From Scleroderma bovista (Eukaryota; Basidiomycota; Agaricomycetes; Boletales; Sclerodermataceae), in NCBI GenBank assembly GCA_037178675.1, contig JAYMGJ010000194.1:80679-144678 (forward strand): a stretch of DNA of 64,000 bases, in the 5' to 3' direction. The position numbers and the translations under genes were made by a program. The notes under the pieces are model-generated. The model ran no database searches. It saw only the letters and a program-made list of their open reading frames with translations, and was not told the DNA's origin. The number at the start of each line of letters is the position of its first letter. The first letter of the stretch is position 1. Shown here piece by piece: positions 1 through 12,398 of this stretch.

Positions 1-630
1 CAGGAAATTTCTCGGTTATGGCCACCTTCAAGTTTGCTCCTTACGTCTTAGATCAATACCTAAGTATGTACCTGGTTTCCAAACTCCTGACAGTGCTACT
101 GAATTTTAACCAAAAAGACCACAGACCACCTCGACTGTCCTACGTGAATTAACATGCACACCCTAAGTAATGTCTTCCCTGGATTGTTGTTGAAAAGTCA
201 AACGAGCTGACCCCACTGTTAATAGGCTGATCACAATGCCGATGGTCCAAGTAGCAGGGGACCCGTTGCAAGCAACGTTGGAAATGTGACTTAGTGAAAT
301 TCCATGAACTCAGGCTACGAACTGAGTAATGACATCGTATGTACTGCTGAACTTCATCTGAACTCGCGAACTAAACTAAGAATTGAGCACAGCTAGTAAC
401 TATGTAACTGCATTCATTCAAGTCCTTTTAGTTTTCAATGAGAAACCCATGTCACACAACCAAAATCCAACAACCTCTCCGACGTGTGACACCATGTCAT
501 TGTCAACCTACTTACAGTACTTCCCACGGTCCAATTGATACATATAAGTCTCCTCACTTCAAAGCTTCATCCCTTGCCCCACGATTGTCTCCCTCCGAAC
601 AAGAGTGAAAGTCAGCTGAATCTGTTTGTC
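1..630. other. Upstream intergenic region, no gene seen
   Basis: No ORF with recognisable coding character is visible on either strand. It presumably carries the promoter of the CFEM gene that starts at 631. The in-frame ORF reaching back to 535 is not taken as coding, because the secretion signal starts at the ATG at 631. Confidence 0.5.
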
Positions 631-1237
631 ATGTTAGCCAACACCAAGTCTCTCGTTGTCCTTGTCGCTGCCTCCGTCCTCGCTGTCCAGGCGCAGTCTG
701 GCACTGAGACTTCCAGTGCTCCCGCTTCCACCCCCTCCTTGAGTGCCTGTCTCCTTCAATGTGTTAGTACGGCTGCCGAGAGTGCGGGCTGCAGCAGCTT
801 GTAAGTCACTATGTTTTAACTCCAGCCAAGTACCTTATTAATTACAACGCATCAACAGCGCGGACTTGGCTTGCGTGTGCTCGTCCACTTCGTTCCAGAC
901 TACCGCTGGCCAATGCTTGGAGACCAGCTGCACAGCTGAGGATGTCCAGACCGGTCTGGCTCTTCAACAGGAGGAGTGTGGAGGTGGTGGATCGACTGGT
1001 ACTACGACTCCTGCCTCGGCTACTCCATCGGGTAACTCAACTTCTGCCACCCCCACCGCCCCTGGCCACACCACCACCACCACCACGTCATCCAAGACGT
1101 CAGGGACTGGTGCTAGCACCAGCTCTCCTGCATCTAGCAACGCTGCAGCTGGCCTTGTACCCCTCGCTTTCGATGGCTTTTTCGGTACCTTCATTACTTC
1201 GGCTGGCGCCCTTATTGGTGCTGCCCTCGTGCTTTGA
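631..1237 (+). CDS. CFEM-domain GPI-anchored surface protein
   Basis: Two exons, 631-800 and 859-1237, joined by a 58-nt GT-AG intron inside the cysteine domain. The start at 631 is chosen because it opens directly into a hydrophobic signal peptide (residues about 1-20, ending near AVQAQ). Residues about 30-95 carry the eight spaced cysteines of a CFEM domain, including the typical ACVC core just after the splice junction. A Ser/Thr/Pro/Gly-rich spacer follows, and the C-terminus is hydrophobic with no charged end, as expected for a GPI-anchor signal. CFEM proteins are fungal cell-wall or membrane proteins; some bind haem or act in host or surface interaction. The particular ligand cannot be told from this sequence. 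About 180 residues. Confidence 0.85.
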
Positions 1238-2084
1238 ACGGGTGGTGTTCTTGGGATTATAAAATGACGCGCTTCGCTGTTCCTCTACTGTCACGTGAGC
1301 GCGTTGGCCCTGTTATCTTTTAAACGTTCCGACTTTTGATTCCCCTTGACGAACGCGGTACGGCCGTAGCACCTATTGGTGAAGAGATTAATACCAGTAT
1401 TGTTTGGTTTGGTTTCATTGAACTTGGCAGAGTGTACTAAGATGAAATAATGGTCAGTCATTGTGGTATTCAGCTTTGACAGATCAGTGTTACTTGACAC
1501 ATGGCATTAGTGGTTCTATTCATAGCACGAGTTTGCATGTTCATGATGGGTGGCTGTTCCTGGTGATATGCTGATTGTATGCAGTGACTCATAGTAAGAA
1601 ACCGAAAATAAAAATAAAACTATTACTAGTGATCATGTCCTGTGACACGGCATGGTAGCTGAGCTTGGGTTAGTAGAAGAAGAGGGGAGGAGCACGCAGA
1701 TATTGGGATATTGATCATGGCATCGCAACCATTAGTACTTACACAACTTCTCTGGCCACAGGCACGATAGGTTCCAATATCACTGGATAAGTCAAGAGAG
1801 AAATTTACTTACGTTTGTTCGAATGACATGTGAGTGTTTTGAGCACTAGTATGTGATACGTTGTGACAGCTTGTGACAGTCACAATGTCACAGGGAACAA
1901 GCCAGAGGCGCTTCCGTCTCCAGCGGTGTGGATCCCAGTCAAAGGGTCGACTGGCCAACGTTGAACCCATACCCTGCATCTAGCATATCCACGCCTCCCT
2001 TATACCACAAGCAAGTACTGTCGCATTTGGAGCCCATTCGATAGCCAAGATACATTGCCAACTTGACACCGTTTCCCCCAAGCC
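1238..2084. other. Intergenic region between CFEM and G-alpha genes
   Basis: About 850 bp without supported coding sequence. At 1861-1893 there is a dense run of direct and inverted TGTGACA-like motifs, about 200 bp before the G-alpha start codon. It may be regulatory, but nothing else supports this. Confidence 0.4.
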
Positions 2085-3644
2085 ATGGGCAACTGCGTTT
2101 CTTCTACCCAAGAGAGAGCTGACAAGGCCAGATCAGACGCTATCGACCGTGAACTCGATGAGGAATCCAAGAGATTGAAAAAGGAATGCAAAATACTGTT
2201 GCTAGGTGAGCCTATCCCATTGTCCTTTACTTGGGCGCCTCCATCGCTCGTTCCATATCACCACGCAGCATGAAGTTTTTGCGTTTCCCGTGCTACCGCT
2301 GTTTCGCTTGTTAAATACCTTCTCGTCCGGACCGCTGACTCGTCTTTCATATGTCCCAGGGGCAGGAGAATCGGGCAAGTCGACTATCGTCAAACAGATG
2401 AAGATAATCCATCAGAATGGCTTCACTAACGAAGAACTGATGAGTTATCGACCTACGATATACCGGAATACGGTGGATAGTGCACAGGCCATTGTACTGG
2501 CCATGCGCAAGATTAACGTGGATTGCATCAGCCCGCTTAATAGAGTTCGTTTTATCTGCCTTTGTACTCTCGTCCCCCCCCACTGAATGACGCTATTCAA
2601 GGACAATGCGGACAAGATTTTGGATTATAGAGTAGACCCTTCCCCTCATTTCGTCCTTTCGCCCGAGATCGCTCAAGCTATACACGCGCTATGGCAAGAT
2701 CCGATTATACCTACCGTCCTTGACCACAGCAGTCAGTTCTACCTCATGGATAGTGCAGCCTAGTAAGCTCATCCCGAACGAGTTGCCCGTGTTGTAGATG
2801 CTCAACTTTTTCCCTCCGCAGCTTTTTCGGAGAGGTTCTAAGAATAGGAACTCACAATTATCTTCCGACGGTCGACGACGTCTTGCGAGCGCGGGCCAAG
2901 TCTACCGGAATCACGGACACACGATTTAACATGGGCCAGTTGTCGTACGTATTTCATGTCTTTGTCGTATAAGTTCTTTTAACTATTATGTCTCAGAATA
3001 CACATGTTCGATGTCGGCGGGCAGCGGTCCGAAAGAAAAAAGTGGATACATTGTTTTGAAAGTGTAACCAGCATTATTTTTTGTACTGCCCTCAGCGAGT
3101 ATGATCAAGTGTTACTCGAGGCCAAGGAACAGGCGCGTACATGCGTTGGTTTATGTTTATTTACCCCGATCTGATTGTTACGTGCCTTTATCAGAACCGG
3201 ATGGAGGAGTCGCTAATCTTGTTCGAGTCTGTCATAAATTCCCGATGGTTCCTCCGGACGTCAATAATCTTGTTCTTGAACAAGATCGATGTTTTTAAAG
3301 TTAAACTCCCAAGGGTGATATCATATTTTGGTCGTTTTCTGCTCACGCCTTCCTAATACTCATACAGGTTCCACTAGAGAAGTATTTCCCAGAGTACACC
3401 GGTGGCGCAGACATCAACAAAGCTGCGAAGTACATTCTTTGGCGGTTTATGCAGGCAAATCGTGCGAAACTCAGCATCTACCCCCAGTTAGTCCCTCGTG
3501 ATTGTCTTTCCTGCACACGCCCTGACTGACCATACGTTTCTCAGTCTTACCCAAGCGACAGACACATCGAATATCCGACTTGTATTCGCGGCGGTGAAAG
3601 AGACTATATTGCGGAACGCCCTGAAGGATAACGGAATCCTTTGA
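2085..3644 (+). CDS. Heterotrimeric G-protein alpha subunit
   Basis: Eight exons: 2085-2205, 2360-2544, 2602-2762, 2822-2944, 2997-3132, 3195-3314, 3368-3486, 3545-3644. All GTP-binding motifs are present: P-loop GAGESGKST, switch I RAKSTGI, switch [18 protein letters not shown], and the TQATDT guanine-contact motif. Gly-2 and Cys-4 in MGNCVS fit N-myristoylation and palmitoylation, so it should act at the plasma membrane as the GTPase switch below a seven-helix receptor. The C-terminus ends DNGIL, so it lacks the pertussis-toxin cysteine. Ser replaces the usual first Thr in the switch I KTTG motif, a conservative change. The intron at 3133-3194 needs a GC donor to keep the conserved frame, and intron 1 (154 nt) contains a sequence repeated elsewhere in the window. 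The fungal G-alpha group is not assigned. Confidence 0.93.
2241..2267 (+). repeat. 27-bp repeat inside G-alpha intron 1 (copy 1)
   Basis: These 27 bases recur exactly at 15545-15571. Similarity continues in patches on both sides, for example GGCGCCTCC just upstream and CGTGCTACC downstream. The host intron is about three times longer than the other introns of the gene, which fits an inserted element or its remnant. Confidence 0.7.
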
Positions 3645-4448
3645 TTGTCCCTTGTCCTGACTCATCTGTTGGTATGTTTCTATCGGTGCGTGCCTTTTGT
3701 CGCTGTCGCCACCCAGCACTATGGTACCTTTTGACTGGTAGCCAGTGCATGTAACAATACCTCTTTCCCACTCTCACCCTTTTTTTTCCATGTGTGGATA
3801 TCCTTGTCGTTCTTTAGCATGATATCTCTTGCCATCTAGCATATTCCTAAAGTATTCATTCCTGGCTGCATTATGTATTGACCTCAGTAATTGAATCCAG
3901 TCTCACCTATATCTCTATCACTGCTGTTTGGTTGTTATCTTGTTCTCACTTCCTAGTGTCATGTTTCATGATCTGGCGTTGAGCGCCGAAGTTTTTCATT
4001 AATGTGCGTTCGCTACAACTATTGTTAGCAAGTCGCGAAAGCATCTGACTGATTAACAACATCGTACCAGTTTAACTTGGATCCATTTGACACTTGTTGT
4101 CCCACTGTTGAAACCTTGATTGGCTTTCACCAATGTCCACTGCATGGTCATTCCCCTCTCATTTTGAGTCAGCTACATGATACCTGCAGCACACATACAA
4201 CACATGTAAGTCTATGATGGCTCTAAGGCCATCATTATACATGCAGTATTTATCGAGATCACAAAAAATGCTGCTCATGCTCAGTTGTCACCCAAGTTAT
4301 CACTCGCCTGAATTACAATCTCACTGTGGTGTTTGGCTGTAGAAGGCCACTCACACTGGCATAGCATAGTCGGCCAGAATATTAGTTCATTGCCTTTCAT
4401 TTAGGTATATCCCTCGGTTCCCCTAAGAAGATGCATCGTATAAGCGGT
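3645..4448. other. Intergenic region between convergent genes
   Basis: About 800 bp between the 3' ends of the G-alpha gene and the importin gene. It is AT-rich with no supported ORF. If the importin gene were full length its C-terminal exons would lie here, but no matching HEAT-repeat coding sequence was recognised. Confidence 0.45.
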
Positions 4449-7400
4449 CTAGCACTGTTCCGCTGGGCCTTCTTCCTCACTTTCCAGCCTACTAATAATG
4501 CCCAGGTCCCGCACACTCGCAACAGCAATAAGCAGCGGATGTTGCACATCCAGAAGTCTCAACGTCTTCTCCATATCCTCCAATGCAAACTCCTCCATCT
4601 CCTCTAACAGGGCGATCTCTTCTTGATCGTCGTCATCTGGCTTCTCGTCAGCCCCCCTGTGACCATGGACACGCGAACTCCGGATCTTCCGTCTTTCCGC
4701 CAGTGTCGTTAGCTGTGCCTTTGTCGCGTCCAATAACCCATCTGCCAGATCGGGTGTGAACAGGCCCATCCCGACAACGCGGAGTGTGTCTGCAGTCGAG
4801 CGGTACAAAGAGCCAACGAATGATGGGTCTGGCTCAGTGCGTAGGCATTTGACGAGTTGGTGAAGGGAAGCAGTTACCATTTGGGCTGTGAGTGTACCGC
4901 TGGTTTTACCACATGATAGAAGGAGCGGAATCAATCTTCCCCGTCCAAGTCAGTGTCAACCCAATCCCGGCAGTCGTCAGTGTACGTTATGTGGCGCAGG
5001 AACAAGGGATATGGCCATAGCAAGCGTAACCAGAGACGCGTCCGTAGAGGTACGACAAGTCAGTAAATCGCCCTGTCACCAGACCAGCATACGTACCTAC
5101 ACGCAGCCTCCCGCACCCCCTCATGGAAATAGAACAATAATGCCGGCAGCGCAAGCTCCAGACTCTGCGATAAGTACGGTCCAAAGCGCGGGCCCAGCGT
5201 GTTACAGTAGATGACTAGAGTGTCGAACGCTTGGCATTTCTCTTCAATCGTAGATGTTCGTATTCCGACAATTTGGCCATCCATTGAGATGGTCTCCCAT
5301 CCTTCACGGTCGTAGTTTGTTTCATCCTCATCTGCATTAAAATGTGGACGAGAGTACAAAGGCAATGATTAGCATGACGATAATCAAGCCACAGCAACCC
5401 CACCATAGATTGATACGTCCGCTTTAGCACTCGCGGCGTTCAAAAGCGGGGGCATCACTACCGGAAGGTAAGGTTCGAATTCTTGACCTAAGGCTTGACA
5501 AATTTTTGCCCATGTTGCTATCAAGTACGTTGCGAGCATCGTGTCTGAAGAGTCAACAGGGGAATCTGTCGTGTATGTCTAAGATTGGTTAGTGTATAAA
5601 GGGTCGCGGGGACGTACTTTGAATATGGATTAAAGCATCGACGAGGGGCCGTGCATCCGGACGGAATATGTCGCGGCGTACCGCGATCGCTGTTAGTCTG
5701 TGAGAACATCCGAAGTGTGACCGAGGCGGGACCCAAACATACCTATAAGACCAGCACATTCCATAGCTTTCACCCTTAACTTCAAATGATCTGTCCCGTG
5801 CGCATTCTGAAGCACACTAAGGAGAAGGGGCATAATCGACCCGTAATACTTCTCAAATGTCGTCTCGCTTGCGTCTGCGACCATAGCTAAACTCGTGATT
5901 GCCTGTTCTTGACAGTAGCATTTTTCAGACGAAGCGTCTAGCATTTTGAGAAGGCGTTCCATGATTGGATCGAGATACGGAATGAGGGTGTCGTGTTCGA
6001 CGCCTTCGCAGAAATTGATTAGGGCAGCGGCAGCGTGTGCATGGACGCTGCAAACAATAGTAATGTCACAGGAATGTAATATATGGTAGCATATGACAAA
6101 CCGATGTTCTGGAGCCTCTAGTGTCGGTATCAGTGCCGAAAACAGCTGTTGATGGTGTTTCTCCTGAATAATCTCCTGTACAAACGTCAGTGTCATATTA
6201 TCCCGATTGCGTCGCTATAGAGGAGATTACTTCTAGATCGGTACATAACTGCCCTCTAGACAACGATTAGTGGGTAATATAAGTGGGGGGAAAAACATAC
6301 AGGCATTGAGATGCAGCATATCGTACGCGCGGATGGGCATCTTTGAACATGGGCGTTACGAGGCTAAAGATGTCCAAAACCATTAGCAGAGGTTAAGATA
6401 TGGGTATCGACTCACGCGACGACTTTGCCAAGTTCAATCTGCATGATCTTACTTGTCCCCTCCGCAATAGCAGCAATGGCCATCAATCCTGCATGCCTCT
6501 GTCTCCAATCATAGCTAGCGAGCATAGACGGTATACATTGAAATGCAGGGGGGAGAACTTCTTTTCCGCCAAGTGCACATGCGAATCTGTCGAGTGCTTG
6601 GTCGTAGATGAGAGGATAGGTGTCGTCTGTGGGGTCTTCTGAGGGCTGAATGACGTACCACACGACGTCAGACGCCACGGCATGTGTTAACATATAATTT
6701 GACAACAAAAGAAGGCCCCTTGACGTACGTCTGCATCTAGCCATACTTCGAGGCCATCTTCAGGTAACTCCGCCATACCTTCTAGACAAGCACGGACAAC
6801 TGCCACAGTCCATCCTTCTACGCGCTTAACCATACTTGGCCGCGCCTCGCTCAAGCTGATCATGAGCTCTAGCGCTATTCTTCTGACTTGTTCTTTTTCG
6901 TTATCTTCTGCTTCTGCATCTGCTTCGTCGTTCTGCTGCGTCTGTTGCTGTTGAGCGTGTTGGGACTGGGGCGGGAAAGAAAACGACGGAGTGGTACCAG
7001 GAAACGGTTTCGCAACTGTAGGCGTCGGACCTGGATCTGCACTTGGCATAATCAGTGCGCGGAAGAACGATAATAGTGCACTCATATGTGGTGCAAATAG
7101 CTGTGGATGAGATGTGCATAGAGGTGTTAACGAGCTCAGAAATGTCTTGAGGTGAGCGTTAGGCAAGGGGGGGAGTGTGTCAAGCATTGGGTAGACGAGA
7201 GAAAGGGAGTGTGTGAGTTGAGGGATGTCAGATGCGGAGAGATATGATACGCATGCTCGGAGTGCTGCTAGTCGGACCTGCACGTTAGTGAGTCGAGGGT
7301 TACATGGCGAATGTCACGGCACGCACATCTACACTCTGAGTGTCCCGCAGACCCTTTTCAAACACCGAAAGGACAGCATCAGTCTGCAGATCCATGACGA

Positions 7401-8037
7401 GATTCGGACATCCCGAAAACACTCTAAACGCGCACTCCCTAAATCCATGTAATTCTGCCTGTGTCATATGGAACGCCTGGGCTTGGAGTGCATGCCATGG
7501 ACGTCCACGGTTCATTGCGGTATTGGCAAGATCACATACCGTATCGACAGTTTTTCTGCGTACGGAATCGGATGGTTCATGCGAGAGGGAGTGAAGGAGG
7601 AGACGCTCGAGGTTTGATAGAGAGTGGTTTGGCATGTGGTCGTATAGAGTTATGCGTGGGTCTTTTTGGGTGTGGGTATGATGGGACTGGGGAGGCGAGC
7701 GGAAGAGAAGCCGCCGGAGAAGAACGAGCGAGAAAGAGCGCATCTGTTATGTTAAGTATATGATCATCAGCTGCGACAATGAGTGTTTGGGATACTCACC
7801 ACTTCTGTATCTGCTGCAATGGCGAACTGGGCCAATGCGAGCAGATAAAGATCTGGTGTATGTGCAAGACGGTCATTGACTGCCTTCTCTGCTCTGGGGT
7901 GGGTTATCGGTGCGTTTCGCGTATGGCGTGGTGACTCGCACTACATACTTTGAGCGTATTTCGTTGTCTCCAAGGACTAGATTTGCAAGGATTTGAGTAA
8001 GCTCTGCTGTGATCTCTGGTGGAACGACAGGTTCCAT
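4449..8037 (-). CDS. KAP121: Importin-5/Kap121-type karyopherin beta, C-terminus apparently shortened
   Basis: Thirteen exons with phase kept throughout (8037-7949, 7893-7800, 7743-7327, 7277-6729, 6645-6416, 6363-6301, 6255-6231, 6175-6102, 6047-5743, 5689-5618, 5565-5404, 5331-5097, 4935-4449). They give about 933 residues of HEAT-type helical repeats. Importin-5 signatures are clear, for example LEVWLDADPSEDPTDD, KAMECAGLI, and the acidic DEDETNYDREGW loop. The family carries ribosomal proteins and other cargo into the nucleus and is released by Ran-GTP. An acidic, Gln-rich insert sits near residue 270. Yeast and human members are about 1090-1100 residues; this model stops after an acidic stretch (LESEEEGPAEQC), and no further HEAT exons are recognised. 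It is either a real short form, a missed exon, or an inactivating truncation. Confidence 0.85.
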
Positions 8038-8656
8038 TCTGGTGAGCGGTGGATGGATGAGATCTGCTATTACAATGTACTCCGGATCTGAGTCTCGAAA
8101 GCAACACTAAGAGGAGCTCTCTGAAGCTGATACTGCACTCGCTCGAAGTTCGGTCACCTATATCACGAAATACCCATTAATTTGGTACTTACCAGATGAA
8201 AAGTTGACGACACCACAGGCAAAGGTGTGCAAAGGATTTGCGACTCTCGGCTTCGACAGCCCCTGTGTGTCTATTGTTACTCTGGTGTCTGTGTTTCTGT
8301 GATGCTGTGAGCACTCTGTCCTGTTGTTTGTCGAATCTAACATTTTCTCAAAATAGATTTTTTTCACGGTCAAAATGTGCTGTCAAAATTATTCAAGGGT
8401 TATCAGATACATTTTGTCACTCATCTTCGGTCAGCTAATCTTACTCTCGTCCTCGCTCACACCTCCAAAATATCGAAATTCCAGTATCTGGACTACAAAG
8501 AGCTCTATCTTGCCTTTGAACGAGGCCACTGTAGGTCCGTTTAGTGTCAGGAGTGAACTTGTAATGTTAAAACAGATCAGTGATGGTCCGTGCGTGAGAA
8601 TGCCACACCCATCCTCTTTCATGACGCAGAACCGTAGCTCGTGCTTTGATAATAAA
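8038..8656. promoter_or_regulatory. Divergent intergenic region (importin / F-box gene)
   Basis: About 620 bp between the two start codons, so it should hold both promoters. An open frame continues upstream of 8657, with an alternative in-frame ATG at 8621, but it shows no recognisable domain. Confidence 0.4.
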
Positions 8657-11600
8657 ATGACACCGGAGACACCATTGCAATCGTATTACAAGGGAAAGAA
8701 AACACACAGATCCTGGAACAACCTACCACCAGAAATCATCCGGTGTGTAACTACAGAGCAGACGGCTATGCTTGCTGAAAACACAACCACAGAACCATCG
8801 CCACATTCCTACTCCTCGATGTCCAGCTATCGAACTATTGTCCCCTCTCCTGGGACGCTGCTGAACTCTGGCATTCTCGTATCACGTATACGACGCTACG
8901 CGATGCACTCGACATCGAGAGATTGATGCAGGTATCCCCTCTGTGGGCTGTTGCACGTACGTCCCCCCTTTTTTCTATCTCACTACCATCCTCATCCGCA
9001 CACATAGTCGAAACACATCTCTTCTGGTCAAAAGCTTGTGCAGTCATCGATCCACATGACATCCTCGCTCACTGTGCCATCGTGCGCGCTCCTGCTCCAG
9101 TCGCTGGCACGGGTACCGCTGGTGCCGCCACCACTACAGCACAATCGCACCACTTTCGTATCACACCATACCGCCACTTCCGACAGTTGACAACACGAAG
9201 CTGCATCGTCTGTCGCATCAACGCACCATACTCATCCGCAGGACTAGCAGCCGCAAAACGCACTCTACCTGTCCCCGTACTGGGTAATGTTGCACTCTGC
9301 AGGGACCACCGCAAGTCCATGTTTTGTGGACTTTGTCTGCGTGAGGCTCCCCCCGCCGAATATGACCCTCCGCTGGATATACACGCGAACACGCTCAGAT
9401 TCACCGGGTATCAGCAACATCATGCACAGGGATATCAGCAGCAGTACGCACCCATCTCGTTCAACCCTGCACTTATGGTATGCTGTGCCGAAAACGAAGA
9501 CGACGATACTTGGCCAGGGGTAGAGACGACGTGCCGATCATGTCGATGTGAATACCTGTGGCAACGGATATCCACTAGTACGCGCGACCGCGAAGCAATC
9601 GGCGGCCCCCGTTTTGTGCCCCCTCCAACCACGTCACCCTTGACAGCATCAGGAGTCGTAGAAGGCACAATTGCAACATCCCGCTATCCCCCAGCCAAAT
9701 ATGCATCTTCCGACTGGGAAACCCGCCAAACAGTAGACGCATTCATAGACTTAGGCGAAGGATCCATATCAGAAGTAATCGCCGTTGCACGAGAAAAATT
9801 CTGGTTAAGGTCACATACGAAGATGACCGAGATTATGGAACAAGCGGTGGCTGCTACAAAATGGACAGGCGAGACTTCTTCGTTGACCACAGCATCAGCA
9901 GCATGCGCGCGATCTCCGTACTCGTCCGAGTACGTGTCTAACCGCGTTGTCGAGGGTCCCGAAGCTGCAGCAAATAACGAGGAGAACGACGCAGCAACAG
10001 CAGCAGAAGAAGAAGAAGAAGGGGAGGAAGAGGAGGAGGAAGAGGAGGAGGAAGAAGAAGAGGAGGAAGAGGACCCTGAACTCCTTTCTCTCACTGAAAC
10101 ATGCTCGACTGTGCGCGACCTTGCCGTCTCAGACTGGGCACGCACACGGATACTCGATGGACACTGGTGTAGTCCCGCAGATCAGTGGTACGGGTATGCG
10201 TGGCCTGCCGGGGGAGGCGTGAGGGATGCAGGAGCAGATACGGAGAGTGAGCCTGACGAAGACCACGACGCCTACGGGGCCAGCGGGGTAAGGAGAGTTG
10301 CGCGTGTACGCGCGGTTCATCCGTGTCCATGGTCAATCCCACGCGCAGACGATGCAAGTGATAATGACGATATCGACATCCATCCCCGTCAATCCACAGT
10401 GCGCACCCCTGCCCCACCCTCATTCACCCTCTGCGAACAAGCATACCGCGCGTATCAGAAACAGCTCCGTCTGATCCTGTTACCTGCGATGGTAAACCTT
10501 GTAAGGCGTATTGTTGTCGAAGCCGGTGCAGACGCCGATTCTGGAACCGATGCCGGGAATTTGCACATGAAGGGAGATGTAAATGAAATCACGGATGCGG
10601 AGGTGGACGCGAGTGTAGCGAGGAGGATTGCAAGTATGGATCTTGGAGATGTACTAGAGGGTCTAAGAGATCCCAGTGTATGGTTCGAAGAGTTCGACTG
10701 GGCGCGTGCACGTGAGCGCCAACATCGACGCCAGCACGGCGGGGAGGGGGACCATGACAGGAACAGGACGCACGATCGCGAAGAAGACGCAAGTAGCAGC
10801 GGCACCTCGCATACTACCAGTCCCGTTCTATCAACTACAACTCTGCATACCACACCCTCACCTCCGCCGGTGCGCGGTGCTCGTGCTGGGGGTGAAAATT
10901 TGGCTAAACACGATGGGGATAGAATGGTCGACCAGAAGGACGAGGGCGAGCCCAAGGAGAGGTTCGAGCAGAGGCACAAGACACGGCTTATCCACCCTAT
11001 TCCGCATATCCCCGTGACGATTGGGCATATGGCCCAGTTCAGCTTGGAAGCGTTTAAGATGGTACGTCTTCCTATCCTTTCTTTCCTATCCTTTTCTCTT
11101 TGGCAGTGTGGTTCTCCCCTTTATTAGACTTCCTTTTGTGCGAAAGCAAGCAGAAACTGATAAGCGTGCATCCTTGGAAATAGGTATGGCGAGAAGCGTG
11201 CGCGCCGCTGTTTCATTGCCAATGTACGATTTGCGAGAGGGCAGTGGTTGGTGCCGCTGCGAATAGGACTGGGACGACGTGTACGACGGCGACGCAGCAG
11301 GTGTACCAGGCTCCAGTGCAGCCAGTACAGACGCAGGTACAGGTGCACGCGACGGTGCCGTCGCACCCCATTCAAGTAACGCCAACCCAAACCCAACGGC
11401 AGAACTCACCACAAATAACACTCGAAGAAGTACGCGTGATTCTGCGCACAGAGGAGGAAGAGGAAGAAGAAGACCTTTATGAAGAGGAGGAGGAGGAGAG
11501 TGAGAATGGGAATGAGAATGGGAAGAATTCATCTGTCCCGGATGTCCACCCTACCCGTCCTGACAGCGGTGCTCACTTTCACTCCAATCACATCCACGCC

Positions 11601-12398
11601 TCCATCGGTGCAATCACCCCACGCAAACGCTCTTCTGGCGACCTGGATGCCGACGCCGACGCCGACTGTGGCACCGACGCGCGCGGCCACAGCGACGGGA
11701 CATGTCCATCTGGGGAGAAGGGTGTAATACGTGTTTCCACTCCGCCGAAGCGGGCGCGTACCGCTGTGGAAGATGTGGCTACGAGCACGACGAATGCGAA
11801 TGCGAACAACCTGGCCGACACCAAAACGATGAGCACGCACGCGACAACCACAGTAAAGCAGCGCAAACGATCGTCGGAAGAACTCGACACGCATCTCTTT
11901 GCATCGACCACACACGATCAGCGCGGGCTGCAGAAACGGCTGCGAGTAGATGGTACCGGATCAGGGACGGGGCTAGGGGTATCGTTGCCGGCGTCAGTGC
12001 CATTGTCGCAGTCGCGATGTGCACGAGCGGGAATACCGCGCGTGGGGGCGCATACGCATACACCACGATCGGGAATACATAATTCAGGGATACACGCTCA
12101 CGCGCGTATGCCGCGCTCGTTGTCGACGTCGCCGCCGTCATCGATTACTGTCAACACAAGTGCCTCGTCCGAGGGTGGGCTGAATGCGCAGAAGGGTGTT
12201 GGCGTGGGAGGCACAAGTGAATGCAAAGCGGCCGAGCCACAGCCCGCACTCGCGCAGGCGCGAACACGTGGACCTGTTGACGTGAGTATGTGTACCATCG
12301 GAGATGGCAAATTTCCTGGGCTTGGTGTACATCGTATAACGGGACTGGTTGAGGGCGGCGAGCTGGACGGGCTGTACGTGTTTGACGAGGGAGTGTAG
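8657..12398 (+). CDS. Large F-box protein with Cys clusters and acidic tracts
   Basis: Three exons: 8657-8742, 8793-11061 and 11184-12398, about 1189 residues. The F-box is split by intron 1: SWNNLPPEIIR before it and TIATFLLLDV after it, followed by an LERLM-like helix typical of basidiomycete F-box proteins. F-box proteins are usually substrate adaptors of SCF ubiquitin ligases. Cysteine pairs follow (CIVC with CRDH and FCGLC, then CRSC, and CQCTIC in exon 3) and could bind zinc. There is a run of about 30 acidic residues near residue 435 and a second Glu-rich tract early in exon 3. The last 300 residues are low-complexity and Ser/Thr/Arg-rich, so likely disordered. The substrate cannot be inferred. 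The start could also be 8621. Confidence 0.8.

Noticed and set aside
9684..10145. Minus-strand ORF with a long serine run
   Set aside because: It is the antisense shadow of the GAA/GAG-rich acidic tract of the F-box gene.
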